NCBI GenBank assembly: GCA_964030475.1
Contig: CAXIPT010000002.1
Coordinates: forward strand, 6,782,191 to 6,846,190
Length of the DNA stretch: 64,000 bases
Source: Tethya wilhelma
Taxonomy: Eukaryota; Porifera; Demospongiae; Tethyida; Tethyidae
Reading direction: 5' to 3'
Each line of letters opens with the position of its first letter. Within the stretch, counting starts at the first letter, position 1. The notes beneath the pieces are model-generated. The model searched no databases. It had not been told where the DNA came from and was given only the letters and a program-made list of their open reading frames with translations. The position numbers and the translations under genes are program-made. This document shows positions 10,333 through 20,718 of this stretch, piece after piece.

Positions 10333-13300
10333 TAAATATAAGCTTTATAAAACATACGAATAGCAGTTCCAGCAAAGACTGACAACACTGCCTCAACAGT
10401 TAGTTGAATGGCATTGTTCTGTACGTCCACACAGACCATGACATCTAGCCCCTGACCACTGGTGTCATCCTCGGCAATGGAGTATGAGGACATATCAAAG
10501 TCCAAGACCACATCTAAAGTAGAGAGAACAAACATTTTCTTCTCCATATTCTTCCTATTTACTATCAATCATTGTATAGCCTATAGCTTTGTCTCTTACG
10601 GACTATTCTGTAGTAATTCTATAGATGAGAGTATAGGTATACTAATACATATATCACTTAGGTACTGCACTATACCATCATTGTCGTCAATAATCACAGT
10701 AGCTGTTGATGGTAGAAGTACTACTTCACTGACTTCAGCAGTGGTTGAAACAAGAGTCAGTTCTAATGTTAGCTGTCGATCCATCTGGGGGATGATGTTT
10801 GGTATGGTCTCCAAGGTGATACAGGCCCTATCATTATCCTCATCAATGGTTACATCTTGACCACTAAGAGTGAAATCGGTACCTGGTTGGTACAGTAGAT
10901 ACAAAAGAAAGTTCCATGAAAAGATATAATAATATAATATAATGAAAAGATATAATGAAACACAGGAATAATAATTATTATGGCCAAATCTTAAAGTATA
11001 AATGCATGTACTTGATATTAATTTTGTTTGCCGGACAATGAATTATATATATACCTTCGACTGCAGTTCCACCTGCAGTAGGACTTATCATTAGATCGAA
11101 GCTCAAAGTCTCAACTGCTCCAGTGATGATGACAGCACAAACCTCAGCAGATATTGATAAGGAACCACCAGAGTCTTCATCAAGCTCTAATTCCGACTCC
11201 TCAAATCCAATCTGGATATCTATATAGAAGATGTGTGTGTGGATGTTGAGTACATTCAGTCTTTACTCTAAATTGTACATATACATGTTGTTAAAGTTAC
11301 ATATAATATTATATATTATAATAGTTCATGCATGCAGGCTCTTATAGGCTGCCAGAAGAGAGTTCTTATTACCTCCATAAATTATTTTTCTACACACAAT
11401 TACAAAGGCATACGTGTAAATGTGATATCGAATTACAATCTAAGACTATGCATTCTCTCTTCCCAATAAAAATTAGGAATTATTCCAAATGTTGAAATGA
11501 GTAAACTTTCTCTTTTCAAGGTAGAATGAATGTTTTTTCTTAACACTTAGCGGACGGGTTAAATTAATGACCTTTGAACCCAAAATACTGCATGGATAGA
11601 GAGCCGGCAACATGGCCAGTAGAACACATCATAAGACTAAGCACATATAAGTGGCTTAATTGGCCTTTTGTCAATTTTACTAGATATAATTGCCTGCGTA
11701 GGCAAGCAGGCATTGGAATCGTTCCTTTATAGCCTGCGGTTTAGCATAAAGTTTATAGATTAGAGTCATTAGACTGTCTGGATTTTCATGAATCTCAGTC
11801 TCTGCCAGGCTCAGTGCCAGCAGTTAAATTTAACAACAGTATTATTTAAACTTGAGTGTAAAAATTAAAAAAAACAACTGGTAACATGTTGGTATGATGG
11901 CAACTAGGACTGGTATGTTCATGTATACAATAATTGACTCACCATCGTTGTCAATAATGGTAACAGTAGCTGTGCTGGGACTGACCATTATGTCTCCAGC
12001 ACTCTCTCCTTGTGCTGTAATGGTCAGAGTGAATGTTTCATCTGACTCCAGTATTGGATCAGGTACAGTCACCACCAGACCACATTCACTCTCCTCTTCT
12101 TCTGCACTCACAATGATCTCACTATTCAACAGCTCATAGTCAAACTCGGCTGGAAAATAGATAAAAACATAATAAGGTACAGTATACATCTTATAAGGAA
12201 GTAATTAATATATATACGTTCAATGGGGATCTAATTGTTCTTCATACTTCACTATTAATTTTGTTCACTTAATGCAAAGAACATGCATGTAAGGACATGT
12301 ACATAGATAAATTATTATAAAACTGCAATATTAGCACTGCACATGAACTCAAAAAGTCTCCATTGCACGAATATTGCACAAAATTAATAACATTGCATAT
12401 TCAAACACTATAGCCCTGTTCTGAGGCCATTACTGCTATTGAACAGGTATATTGTGTTGACAACCTTCACTAGACAAAAGATACAAGCTAGTAAACATCA
12501 TTGAAATAACAAATCAGCACTCGGTATCGTACGAAAAATCTGGGAAAGTGAATATAATTAAGACAACAAAACAAGACGCATTTATTGTGAGTCACCAGCT
12601 AGGGTCAGACACTTGTATTAGCCTAAGCTATTTGTGCTACAGTTGTGCAATGCTAAATACAACAAAAGAAGCAAAAAACAATAACAACAACAACAAAAAC
12701 AAAAACAACAACAACTAAAAACAAAATATACACACACACACACAAACTCTCACCTCGTGCAGTACCAGGAGTGATGGAGAGGAGGAACGTTACGTCAGAT
12801 TCCAGTGCACCACTACCAATCATTTGGGCACACACATCAATTGAACTAGGACGTACAGCATTTGCCATCTCTTCATTGACTTGAACAAAAGTATTCACAA
12901 GACCAATAGTGACGTCTACAGAATGAAAATTTTCGAGAAAAGCTTACTGTAACAATAAGCCAACTACAGTAAACTATTATTGTTGTGTATGTGTACTTGT
13001 ATTATGCTACTTTGATGATCAACAGTAGATTCAATTTTTGATCACCTAGCAATGATCAAACATCTTACTTTAATATCGAGTGAAACTCAAACATTGAATA
13101 CACAAACACTATGTTGTAAGCCTAAGATATCTACGTATCACAGGAGTATAACATGTATAAGTGTCAAAGCTGACTCAGCATGAAGGAGCAGTGCATGTGA
13201 TCGACTCCAATAGCAAACTATTAGGGTCACATGATTGAAATGTAACTATATAGGCTCTCGTATATTGACACCTGTCTATCCGATTACCTGCGGTTGACGC

Positions 13301-14413
13301 TAAATCGCGTCATCCGCGTGGGTGTTTCAAACCGCGGTTGACGCAAAATCGCGTCAAGGCTGCACTAGCGACTATTTTGCAAGCTAAGCAATTAGCCCTG
13401 AACTTTAAACTTTATATACGAATAGGTATGGGACTACTCTACTAAAATATCAAGTCAGACTTAGAACTGCTAGTAAGGCGTGGCGCTACTCGTCGTTGAG
13501 CGACTAACGGTCACGATCTTCGCGATCACGATAGGCGACTTTAGATCGACGTTTTTTCTACAACACTTCAGAGGATAAGCTTGAAACTTGCTACGTAGGT
13601 GCAGGGATAGTTAGGCTATATAGCCATAGCATCGCTTTTGTAAGCGTTGCTGGCTAGCTGGAAAAAAAGCTTTATACGCGCGGCTATATCCTAGCGTATT
13701 TGACCCTCCCGTATGTTAGGCTTNTCAAAATCAATGTTACCTAGTTATAACAATTAACCATTTACATCAACCTCACGCAGATATGATTATTAATAAACAA
13801 TTTAATAACACATAAACAATAGGATCAATTTGTGACTCTTTTCTTACTTGAAGCAGATCCCTGCTGGAGAGTACGTAGCTCAGCATTGATTGGTAGGAAT
13901 GTGAATCCACTGGTTAGAGTGGCACAAACTGTAACAGGTGATCCCACACCAAATCCATTGTCCTCTATTACTTCAGTAGCATCTTGTGAAAGAGTTATGA
14001 CAAACTCTGTAAATGAAAGAGACAATACAGAGACAAAGTGTTGAAATGCTTAAATATATATAGTTTTACCACTAAAGTTACATGTTTGCATTCACATGAG
14101 TCATTGTTCTTTCAGTTTGATTAAATGGAGAATTGAAGATTGAACACACAAACATTCATAAGCCTTAGGTATGTATCAGAGTGTCAAATTAGGTATGTAC
14201 CATTGTCCATAATGAAGACATTGGCTTCTGACATATCAGGATCAATGAGGATGCCTAGTTCTGGTCCTGCTAGAGACAGTTCTACAGTAAACTCTTCCTC
14301 TCCTTCAATCTCTGTATCGTGCTTTGTGGAGAACTCTGCACAGGCTATGTCATTTTCGTCATCATCAAGAGTGATGATCACACTTTGAGAGCAAAAGTCC
14401 ACGTCAGCTGTGT

Positions 14414-14453
<40 letters not shown>

Positions 14454-17400
14454 TTGCCATTGCCTAGAAACCAAAGTTTTTGTAGTCATTTAATGGATGT
14501 GTGTGTGTGGATATGTGTGTTTGAGTAGTTAAAGTTAATTTTGACTGCTTATGACAACTTAAACACGTAGCAACCAAAGAATTCAGCGAAAAATTGCATT
14601 GCTATAGATAGCTGATTGTATGGTATGCTTTTTGATTGGCAAAACCTTATTCATAATATTGCTAGTCAAAAGATAGCACACTTTGTAAGTTTAGTAAACA
14701 AATTAGCATAATATAACGCATATACTTGAACTCTATTAGATTAATTATTTGTAGCATACCATGATTATCAGCTATAAATCTTTGGCTTCTCATTCACACA
14801 CACACATATGTGAGCATACGGTCCATGTGCCATTTGTATAGCCAATACTCATACTTTGGACCCCCTCTCCTTAATCCTTTATAAGTAATTATTTAGCAAT
14901 CCATCAAATTGGCTAGAATACCAACTTCTAAAGGCATAAAAATTCATAATAATTGGGTTAGGGTGCATGTGTCTAGACTCTGGGACTCCTCTAAGTGTTT
15001 TTATAATTTCTTGCCATATAATTTCAAGGAAAGAAACACTACATGGTGCATAACATTCATACCTTGTGCTGATCCGCTAACAGCGGTTAGAACAACATCA
15101 ACTGATCCTTCTATAGTTCCATTGAAGATTGTCGCACACACTTCAAACACCATGCCATTTCCACGTTCATCATCTTCAAACACATCGATGACCGTTTCCA
15201 GAACACCCACAAGTATCACTACAATGCAATAATAAATAGGTATTTGGACATGATAATACCAATACATAATTATTACATTGCCATGTAATGTGTTGCATCG
15301 CTAGCATGGTACTGAGGTCACTTCCTTTTTGCCTGGGGTATAAGCTATATAGGCTAGCTACTGCATCAACAAACCCAACAAATATCCATTAACTTTACAT
15401 CATATAGCTGCATGGACATTAACCATCACTGGTATTGGAATGCTACTAGAAAAGGAATCCCATGACCATTAATTATAGGATCAAAGAAAACTCAACATTT
15501 TAGTACTGGACTATACATACTTGTTACCATATGAACAACCCAAAAAACTTCTATATGTACAAATGATATGCATCATGAATATAATAATATATATATACCA
15601 ATAATATTCTTTAGCACCAATATAGACAGCATCATGCATGGGCACTCAAGAAGCTATCATAGTGTAAGCTTCATGTGATTCATTATAGAATCTTTACAAG
15701 ATTTTGACAAGCCCTAGTAAGATAACATAAAGTTTATTGGTGTTTGCATTTAATACAAACACCAATAAACTTTAAAAAATACAATACCTCACCCACTGGC
15801 ACTAATCGTGTAAAAAATTAATATCACATACCATCATTGTCTATGATTGTTACTGTAGCAACTGAAGGTGATACAGTGACTGGTGTGGGTTGTAAGAATG
15901 GTGGCAGCTTCTTAGGATCATCTTCACATGGACACCTCTGTGACACTGACACTGTAAACTGTTCAACGCCTTCACGAATATCATCAGGTACAATCAGAAC
16001 CTCAGTACACTCAGTCACTGATTCTCCAAACAATACTATAGGTCTGGGTGTGATGATGAAATCACCATCACCTTTTTCTATGCTCTCGTTGGCAGAACCA
16101 CCGATTGTTGTCAACTCAAACTCTAGAGGTTGGAGCCCAATCAATCCAGGACCAGATACAGTCAGACAAATCTCTACAATAGAAGGCTTTATTCTCCTCC
16201 TCCATCCCTTTCTACTAATGTTTCGAACCCTATCCTCAACAACAGAGAGTTGAGTCTCAGCCAATCCAACTTCCACAGCTGTATGATTTGAGGAAAGTTA
16301 ACAATGTATATAGTTGTACACCTTTATAGTGATGATTGAATCACTGTGAGTGTGTACACTCGTGCATATATACATTCACAATTATTATAGAGTACTTAAA
16401 AAAAAGGTTAACAATATACTGCATGCATGCCCTCATGACTAACCTCCATCTAACTTGAACATCCACACTCCAGGTACATCAACGTTGCTGGTCTGATCAA
16501 TGTTCACTGTCAGTGCAGATTCATAGTAGTCTGTCCTCTGATAGCGATGCAAGTCTCCAGCATTAACACCAACAGTAGCTCGAGGACCTCGCAAAAATCT
16601 TTGAAGAAACTCTACAAACTCAGGCGGAGCATCTCGAAAAAAACCAGGACCAGGACCCGGGCCCGGGCCAGGACCAGGGCCAGGACCAGGGCCAGGACCA
16701 GGACCAAGAGGACCAGGACCAGGTCCAAATGGTAGCAAAGCTTTTGCTAATCCATTAGCAAAAGGAACTGACCATTGCATTTCATTGTCAGCATACAGGA
16801 ACATGGCAAAAGAGATGCTTCCATCAGAGGCAATAATAAGCTGAAAGGTGTTTGTCTGTGGACAATTCATATAATGCACATTAGTACGAAAACAACAACA
16901 AAAACATAATTATTGGTATAATCACAAATGAATTCAAACAACAGTTACTACAGATTATACCTACCCTTCGATTCTGTCTTCGAAATGATCCCACATGATC
17001 CCACGTTACAATTGCCAAAGAGGTGGGTTCAAAACTAGCAGCATCCTCAAAAGCATTCCTTATTTCACCTTGGGCTCTGCACAACTCAAAAAGATCAATT
17101 GATTCTCTATACCAAACTCTACCAGGTGGTGGACAAATACGAGAGCTGCCCTTCCTTCTCATCTTTGAAGCACTAGAGGCACTAGATGATTGTGTCTGAG
17201 TCAGAGAAATGTCACAATCAAACACAATATTACTGGTTTCTGCACGAGACGTCACCAATCTTGACTCAGGGCAAGGGCAGTCATCCTCGGGAGGATCTTT
17301 TATAGCACTTACAACAAGCTCACTCAGACAGTAATCGAACGGAGGTGGTTCTGGTAGCGTGCATTCACAGTACTCTATATCTTTGCCTTTACCACCTCCT

Positions 17401-18872
17401 TTTCCTGAAGCAGATGTCAATGTGGCCATGATATCATCAAACGATTCTGTTTCTTCAATGTCAGCCTCTTCTGTACTTTGGGGATCTTTGTTGGAATTGT
17501 CTTCATCAGCAGGGGCAGCCTCGTCAATAGCCTCGTCTATAGTTGCAGGAAGACCACCATCATCTTTTTTCCTTCTCCTTCTTCTGATGTCCACATCAGA
17601 TTGAAATGGAGCAATGAACGGAAATGGTACTTCTGAAGGCAATCTTAGTGGAATATAAGGCTTTCTAGGTATCAGTGATACATATCCATTGTCAGAAACC
17701 TGCATGAGAAAATAAAATTGGGTATAAAAGTTCATTGCAAAATAATCTTGAGATCTAGCCCTGATTCAAATCCAGCTTTTTGAATTCTATAGTTGAATGC
17801 TTTTACTCCACCTCTGGTATTGGAGCAGAGAATACAGATAGATACTATTATTCATGGACACTATATAGTTGACTTCTGAACTAGATCTGAAGGCCTTAGA
17901 TGTAATGGCATGAGTCATTGACCCGCAAGATGCAAATACATGACCAACATGTTCATCCTGACACGACAATTAAAGTGTGCCATACCTAAATCCAATCTGA
18001 CTCAGTCTCCCAAGGTAATGAAACCATGCACCAATGACACAGAGCTGATGGTTCGATAAACTCATGAAAGTTTATTGGAAAAAAAATTGAGATCGAGCCG
18101 GGATTCAAACCCAGGTCTTTCAACTTCCAAACTAGATTTCAAGGCCTACATGTAATGGTGGCATGACCAGCATGCATGTTTTTCCCAACACGACAAAGTG
18201 TGCCATATCTAAATCCAACCTGACTTAGCCTGCCAGGGTAATGAAACCACCAATGAAATAGAGCTGAAGGTTGGGTAAACACATGAAAGTTCATCGGGAA
18301 AAAAAGTACAATAATAACTTAGTCATGCAAACAAGTTTTACGTATTGCTGATCTATATATTGCATGATCCCTGGTATACTGGTATATAAGTACTATAGCC
18401 TAGGTTATACTTAAGGGAAATTACTATGTTACAAAAAGGTAATGGATCGGGTCTACAGTTAAGAGTATATATATATTCACACAAATAGGACTAGTCTTTA
18501 AATAACAAAAACATGATGTAAGAAGGGATTTTCCATGCATGCTATTATCCGAGATAACCTATAATATTACTATTTCACATACATGTACATTTGCAGCCAT
18601 TACATGAAGGTAACAGTCACGCATACATACAGACTTACAAAGAGGTAGCAGGCGTAAGCTCCATAAAAGTTTAGTGGTACACTCAGTTGAAGCTTCCTGA
18701 AAATTTCATCCCTCTGTGGTAAGGACTCGTCCACACATGGTCCATAGTCATAGAAATCCTCCAATGGAATTGCTGTGGTACTGCAACAACACTGAAGCAA
18801 TACTACTACTATAGGAGCTAAGATGCTTCCACTGGATACAAATTTAAGAGTCATGATTCTGTACAGCAGCAC
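3404..18872 (-). CDS. Secreted NIDO / multi-Calx-beta / EGF extracellular protein (20 exons)
   Basis: Exons in coding order: 18639-18854 (or from an ATG at 18872), 16965-17699, 16444-16855, 15832-16278, 15063-15218, 14201-14407, 13848-14006, 12754-12915, 11943-12149, 11055-11219, 10676-10882, 10358-10513, 9957-10154, 9493-9636, 7996-8193, 7326-7469, 5356-5553, 4744-4899, 4191-4406, 3404-3528. All have AG/GT borders, and phases are continuous to the TGA at 3404-3406 (4,608 nt, about 1,535 aa). The product is a signal peptide, a NIDO domain, one Calx-beta in a single exon, then Calx-beta domains each split over two phase-1 exons, and an EGF-like end. Calx-beta folds bind Ca2+ in cell-adhesion and matrix proteins; NIDO occurs in nidogen, mucin-4 and tectorin-like proteins. 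No transmembrane segment follows the EGF domain, so it is probably secreted. One Calx-beta half is missing near the N at 13724. Tandem Calx-beta also builds sponge aggregation-factor cores, but I see no other aggregation-factor-specific domain, so that link is speculative. Confidence 0.92.
3928..4133. mobile_element. MITE with TACGGTATAGCGGGAAATTT ends (intronic)
   Basis: The left end reads TACGGTATAGCGGGAAATTT; the right end is a diverged inverted copy (AAATTTCTCACT then CTACGTTATAGTA). TA at each edge suggests a Tc1/mariner-type target site. Related elements are at 7697-7905 and 21874-22084. Confidence 0.65.
4191..4899 (-). CDS. Calx-beta domain 9 (exons 4744-4899 and 4191-4406)
   Basis: The first half has LGVRLMVEPGATNANRTLNE and FEICVILSGPTERSV. 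The second has GLDFDVEDNQFTHDMTF, DFEESFPFFLVQRDP and GTVTIIDND. It is the last Calx-beta before the EGF exon. The final base of this exon plus the first two of the EGF exon restore an Arg codon. Confidence 0.9.
5356..7469 (-). CDS. Calx-beta domain 8 (exons 7326-7469 and 5356-5553)
   Basis: The first half has GLEMSLYTVMEDDPPVMVCA and SVRTAILADG. The second has DYTSASAVIIFDS, DSDVEESESFSVVIANLPS and ADVVILDDD. The intron carries the ~430-bp tandem repeat array and two MITEs. Confidence 0.9.
6288..6365. mobile_element. 78-bp near-perfect hairpin MITE with 9-bp target duplication
   Basis: TAGCCTCGTTCCCAGGCTCT is mirrored at the other end; the two arms leave only a tiny loop around 6326. The flanks carry GCCAAATTA at 6279-6287 and 6366-6374. 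Nine-base duplications are typical of Mutator-like elements. The same termini occur on the longer elements at 23448-23803 and 44682-45288. Confidence 0.85.
6462..7172. mobile_element. Tc1/mariner-type MITE (711 bp) with TA target site
   Basis: Starts CTCAGTGTAGTTAAGGATGC and ends with the inverted copy, flanked by TA at 6460-6461 and 7173-7174. The host repeat unit without the insertion reads GAATCTAACCAAC at about 8345-8357, so the empty site is visible. Inside is a second, longer inverted structure around AAATTTCCAGGCAG. Confidence 0.88.
7697..7905. mobile_element. MITE with TACCGTATAGCTCCAAATTT ends
   Basis: The left end TACCGTATAGCTCCAAATTT is mirrored by AAATTTGGAGCTATACAGTA. The duplicated sister intron (9835-9885) lacks it and reads straight through TTTAAGCTAGTACAATAC, so the insertion postdates the duplication. 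Confidence 0.85.
7996..9636 (-). CDS. Calx-beta domain 7 (exons 9493-9636 and 7996-8193)
   Basis: The first half has GLEMSLYTVMEDDPPVMVCA and SVHTAILADGTVTL. The second has DANNLQQCVQF and AEVSIIDND. Each exon has a near-identical neighbour (7326-7469 and 9957-10154), showing a recent local duplication of one repeat unit. An N at 8308 lies in the intron. Confidence 0.88.
8250..8307. repeat. (CA)n microsatellite ending at a scaffold join
   Basis: A CA tract runs directly into the N at 8308, after which sequence resumes inside a copy of the ~430-bp repeat. Confidence 0.95.
9957..10513 (-). CDS. Calx-beta domain 6 (exons 10358-10513 and 9957-10154)
   Basis: The first half has VLDFDMSSYSIAEDD and DVMVCVDVQNNAIQL. 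The second has DANNLQRCVQFSTIADTD, EEDESFSVVLLPG and AEVSIIDND. The intron between them holds a long CA repeat and a 39-N gap (10207-10245). The second-half exon is nearly identical to 7996-8193. Confidence 0.9.
10207..10331. repeat. 39-N gap followed by (CA)n microsatellite
   Basis: Ns at 10207-10245 followed by about 85 bases of CA. It lies in the intron just after the donor of exon 10358-10513 (transcript sense TG repeats). Confidence 0.97.
10676..11219 (-). CDS. Calx-beta domain 5 (exons 11055-11219 and 10676-10882)
   Basis: The first half has IGFEESELELDEDSGG and AEVCAVIITGAVE. The second has GTDFTLSGQDVTIDEDND, MDRQLTLELTLVS and TATVIIDDND. Both keep the phase-1 pattern. Confidence 0.9.
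11943..12915 (-). CDS. Calx-beta domain 4 (exons 12754-12915 and 11943-12149)
   Basis: The first half has VGLVNTFVQVNEEMAN and VCAQMIGSGALESDV. The second has EFDYELLNSE, PDPILESDETFTLTITAQG and TATVTIIDND. A (TG)n tract begins about 10 bases after the donor of 12754-12915. Confidence 0.9.
13265..13723. other. CpG-containing block of unknown origin next to a scaffold join
   Basis: Composition changes sharply: GC-rich with many CGs, and two direct repeats of the form GCGGTTGACGCNAAATCGCG at about 13286 and 13331. No exon is visible. It ends at the N at 13724. Probably a transposon fragment or misjoined contig end. Confidence 0.5.
13848..14006 (-). CDS. Calx-beta domain 3, first half only
   Basis: Encodes FVITLSQDATEVIEDNGFG and PVTVCATLTSGF, the first half of a Calx-beta domain. 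The next exon downstream (12754-12915) is another first half, so the partner second-half exon is absent. An N at 13724 lies in that intron. Joining to 12754-12915 would keep the frame. Confidence 0.85.
14201..15218 (-). CDS. Calx-beta domain 2 (exons 15063-15218 and 14201-14407)
   Basis: The first half contains VFEDDERGNG and VFEVCATIFNGTIEG, ending GSAQG. The second half contains CAEFSTKHDTEIEGEEEFTV, ending FIMDNG. The acceptor of 14201-14407 is unusual: a long CA tract runs straight into the AG at 14408-14409. Confidence 0.88.
14409..14452. repeat. (GT)n microsatellite abutting a splice acceptor
   Basis: GT repeat on the plus strand, which is CA in the transcript, ending in CACAG at the acceptor of exon 14201-14407. 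It replaces the usual pyrimidine tract. Confidence 0.9.
15729..15773. repeat. Perfect 18-bp inverted repeat
   Basis: AAAGTTTATTGGTGTTTG and its exact reverse complement are separated by 9 bases. Intronic hairpin, possibly a very short MITE. Confidence 0.85.
15832..16278 (-). CDS. Calx-beta domain 1, encoded by a single exon
   Basis: 149 codons hold a whole Calx-beta domain from VEVGLAETQLSVVED to ATVTIIDND. Conserved points are ICLTVSGPG, the ECTEVLIVPDDIREGVEQFTVSVS core, and the acidic end (IIDND). It carries an internal insertion with Cys residues (RCPCEDDPKK). Unlike the following repeats it has no central intron, but its borders have the same phase as the two-exon repeats. Confidence 0.9.
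16444..18872 (-). CDS. N-terminal module: signal peptide and split NIDO domain (3 exons)
   Basis: Exon 18639-18854 encodes a hydrophobic signal peptide (SILAPIVVVLLQCCCSTTA) then DFYDYGPCVDESLPQRDE and LSVPLNFYG, the opening of a NIDO domain. Splicing to 16965-17699 gives VSDNGYVSL and PFIAPFQSDVDI, the next NIDO strands. About 170 residues then break the domain: a basic RRRRRKK cluster, an acidic stretch and a Cys-containing Ser-rich part. NIDO resumes with VWYRESID and LAIVTWDHVGSF. Exon 16444-16855 continues with TNTFQLIIASDGSISFAMF, a Gly-Pro repeat insertion, then VGVNAGD and VDVPGVWMFKLDG, the closing NIDO motif. The two insertions make it much longer than an ordinary NIDO. Start is at 18872 or 18854; the second gives the more compact signal peptide. 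Confidence 0.9.
16645..16735 (-). repeat. Gly-Pro coding repeat inside the NIDO domain
   Basis: Tandem CCAGGACCAGGG-type units are translated on the minus strand as alternating Gly-Pro dipeptides. The repeat keeps the frame and lies in a loop of the NIDO domain, so it is a coding minisatellite likely to vary in length. Confidence 0.9.
17735..18300 (-). mobile_element. tRNA-derived SINE, two adjacent copies
   Basis: On the minus strand the first copy shows an A-box-like TGGAGTAAAAGC (near 17799-17812) and a B-box-like GGATTTGAATC (17763-17773), spaced as in a tRNA gene, followed by a body containing AGTGTGCCATA in plus sense. A second copy at ~18080-18300 keeps the B-box-like GGGTTTGAATC and the body but lacks a clear A box. 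A third relative is at 55450-55675. Both copies lie in the first intron of the Calx-beta gene. Confidence 0.7.
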
Positions 18873-20718
18873 AAACCAATTGACTCACTCTACTGCATGT
18901 GAGACATGCAGGTATAACAATAGCTATAACCCACAGACACTTGCAGTGTGGAATAAATACTAACAGTTACTTTGAAATGTGTAGTTCTCTTAAAAAATCT
19001 GCAAAAGTTACTGCATTACTACATTCTATTGTATTTATACACACAGAATGACCCCCACAAATACGCTTAACTTTGTATAGGTATATACAGCTAAAACACA
19101 TGCATTCCTATGCTTCAATAGCAACCCTTCAAAGCTTACATGGAATTAACTCATTGACAATTCTTGCTCGATATATATTAAATTCACATTCTAGTTGTCA
19201 CCAATCAACACAGTTGTAACATCCTGTAACAGGCACAAGTACAATACATGTATAATAATATCTATAGCTTATTTGGGCATACATAATTGAAATCATATAA
19301 ATCAGACTAGACAGTTGCCAGCCTTTATCTTTGGATTGAGATTAATGGTCGTAAAGATGCAAACAAATGTGTATGCACAAACTATTACTACATGTGTATA
19401 CAGAATAATATAGTGTACATACATATGCATCTCTTTGTAGTTGTAAGTAAGGCAATACTATAGCTGTTTTTGACGATGAATGTGGTCACTATTAATTATA
19501 TTCTTACTTTTTCTTTACTAAAACATTTTTTCTCTCATGATCCCTCTCACTCTATCACTTTCTTATTTCCTCTCTATAGATCTATAGTCATTTCTGTGCA
19601 ATTCTATAGCAGTGCACGGAAAATCTTGACTGCTTTAAGTTAGCTAAATAAGCTTAAATTGTGAGATATGCTTCGCGAAAGTTGCAATATAGACCGCTTG
19701 TCTTATGAATTTTAGCCTCTTGTCTTACATAGGATTGTATAAGGGGCTTTCTCATGGCTTGCCATGCACAGAATGCATACTCACAAGCAGTTTCATTGTA
19801 TTACACAATCATAATGATTGCAGGTCTTGACAACAAATGAATGCAATTATGATGAACTATTATGTAAATATTGACCATAGAAGGTCCAACTAAACAATGT
19901 TATATAAAAGCATACCATATTTGTTTTTCCTCAACTGCTTGTCATTCAACTCACTAATATGTAGTCAAGACTACTAACAACATCTTAAGGCAACACGTCA
20001 TACCTAGCACTCTTTTACCGTGATTCACTGCACGTAGACATGCAAACATCAAAGGAAAGTTCACACATAGAGATCAAACTAATCAGAGACAATCAAATAA
20101 ATTCAAGAGTCTATGATATTGTTGTTGATGCACAGGCAGACAGTTGGCTATACCTACAACAAACTATTGCAGCACTGGCATATGCATGCAGGATGGTATA
20201 AACTCACGGGGGATGGAAATTTTATTTTCTTACATTAAAAAATCTGCTCTGCATGGTACAATAAACTAGACTAAGTATGTAATGCATTAATATGGCCTTC
20301 TTTCATTTATCCATAAATTTATCTGTATTGAGTCTACTGTAAAAGGTTTTGATGACTATACAATACATTTGAAGCATGACAGGACTATAAACTTTCGGCT
20401 CTTTCTGCCACACATACAATCTTAGTTTTAAGCTAATGATGATACAATGCATGGGATTTGTGGTTTATACATTAACCTCTTTTATTTGTTTAGAGCATGC
20501 ATCTCCACTATGTGATTCCATGGGAATTAAGGCACACACACATGTACAGTAACACATTTTCCATTAATTCAAACTCAAGCATAATTAACACAAACGCATT
20601 TTAGAAACAACATATGCGTTAAAATAATTATTTAGTTTGGATACAGAAACAACAGAGTCATTTACATGCCTACAAAATACATATACCTGTATCAGTGCAT
20701 ATACTTAAAATATCACCG
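18873..20718. other. Intergenic spacer upstream of the NIDO/Calx-beta gene
   Basis: AT-rich, no exon or clear repeat seen. It should hold the promoter of the NIDO/Calx-beta gene (minus strand, near 18.9 kb) and the 3' UTR of GH3 copy A. I cannot identify a core promoter. Confidence 0.5.

Noticed and set aside
10155..10568. Long minus-strand frame of alternating Cys/Val residues
   Set aside because: It is translation of a CA/TG microsatellite and Ns. Only the Calx-beta exon 10358-10513 inside it is real. The same applies to repeat frames at 2980-3195, 8196-8408, 27126-27334 and 34058-34376.
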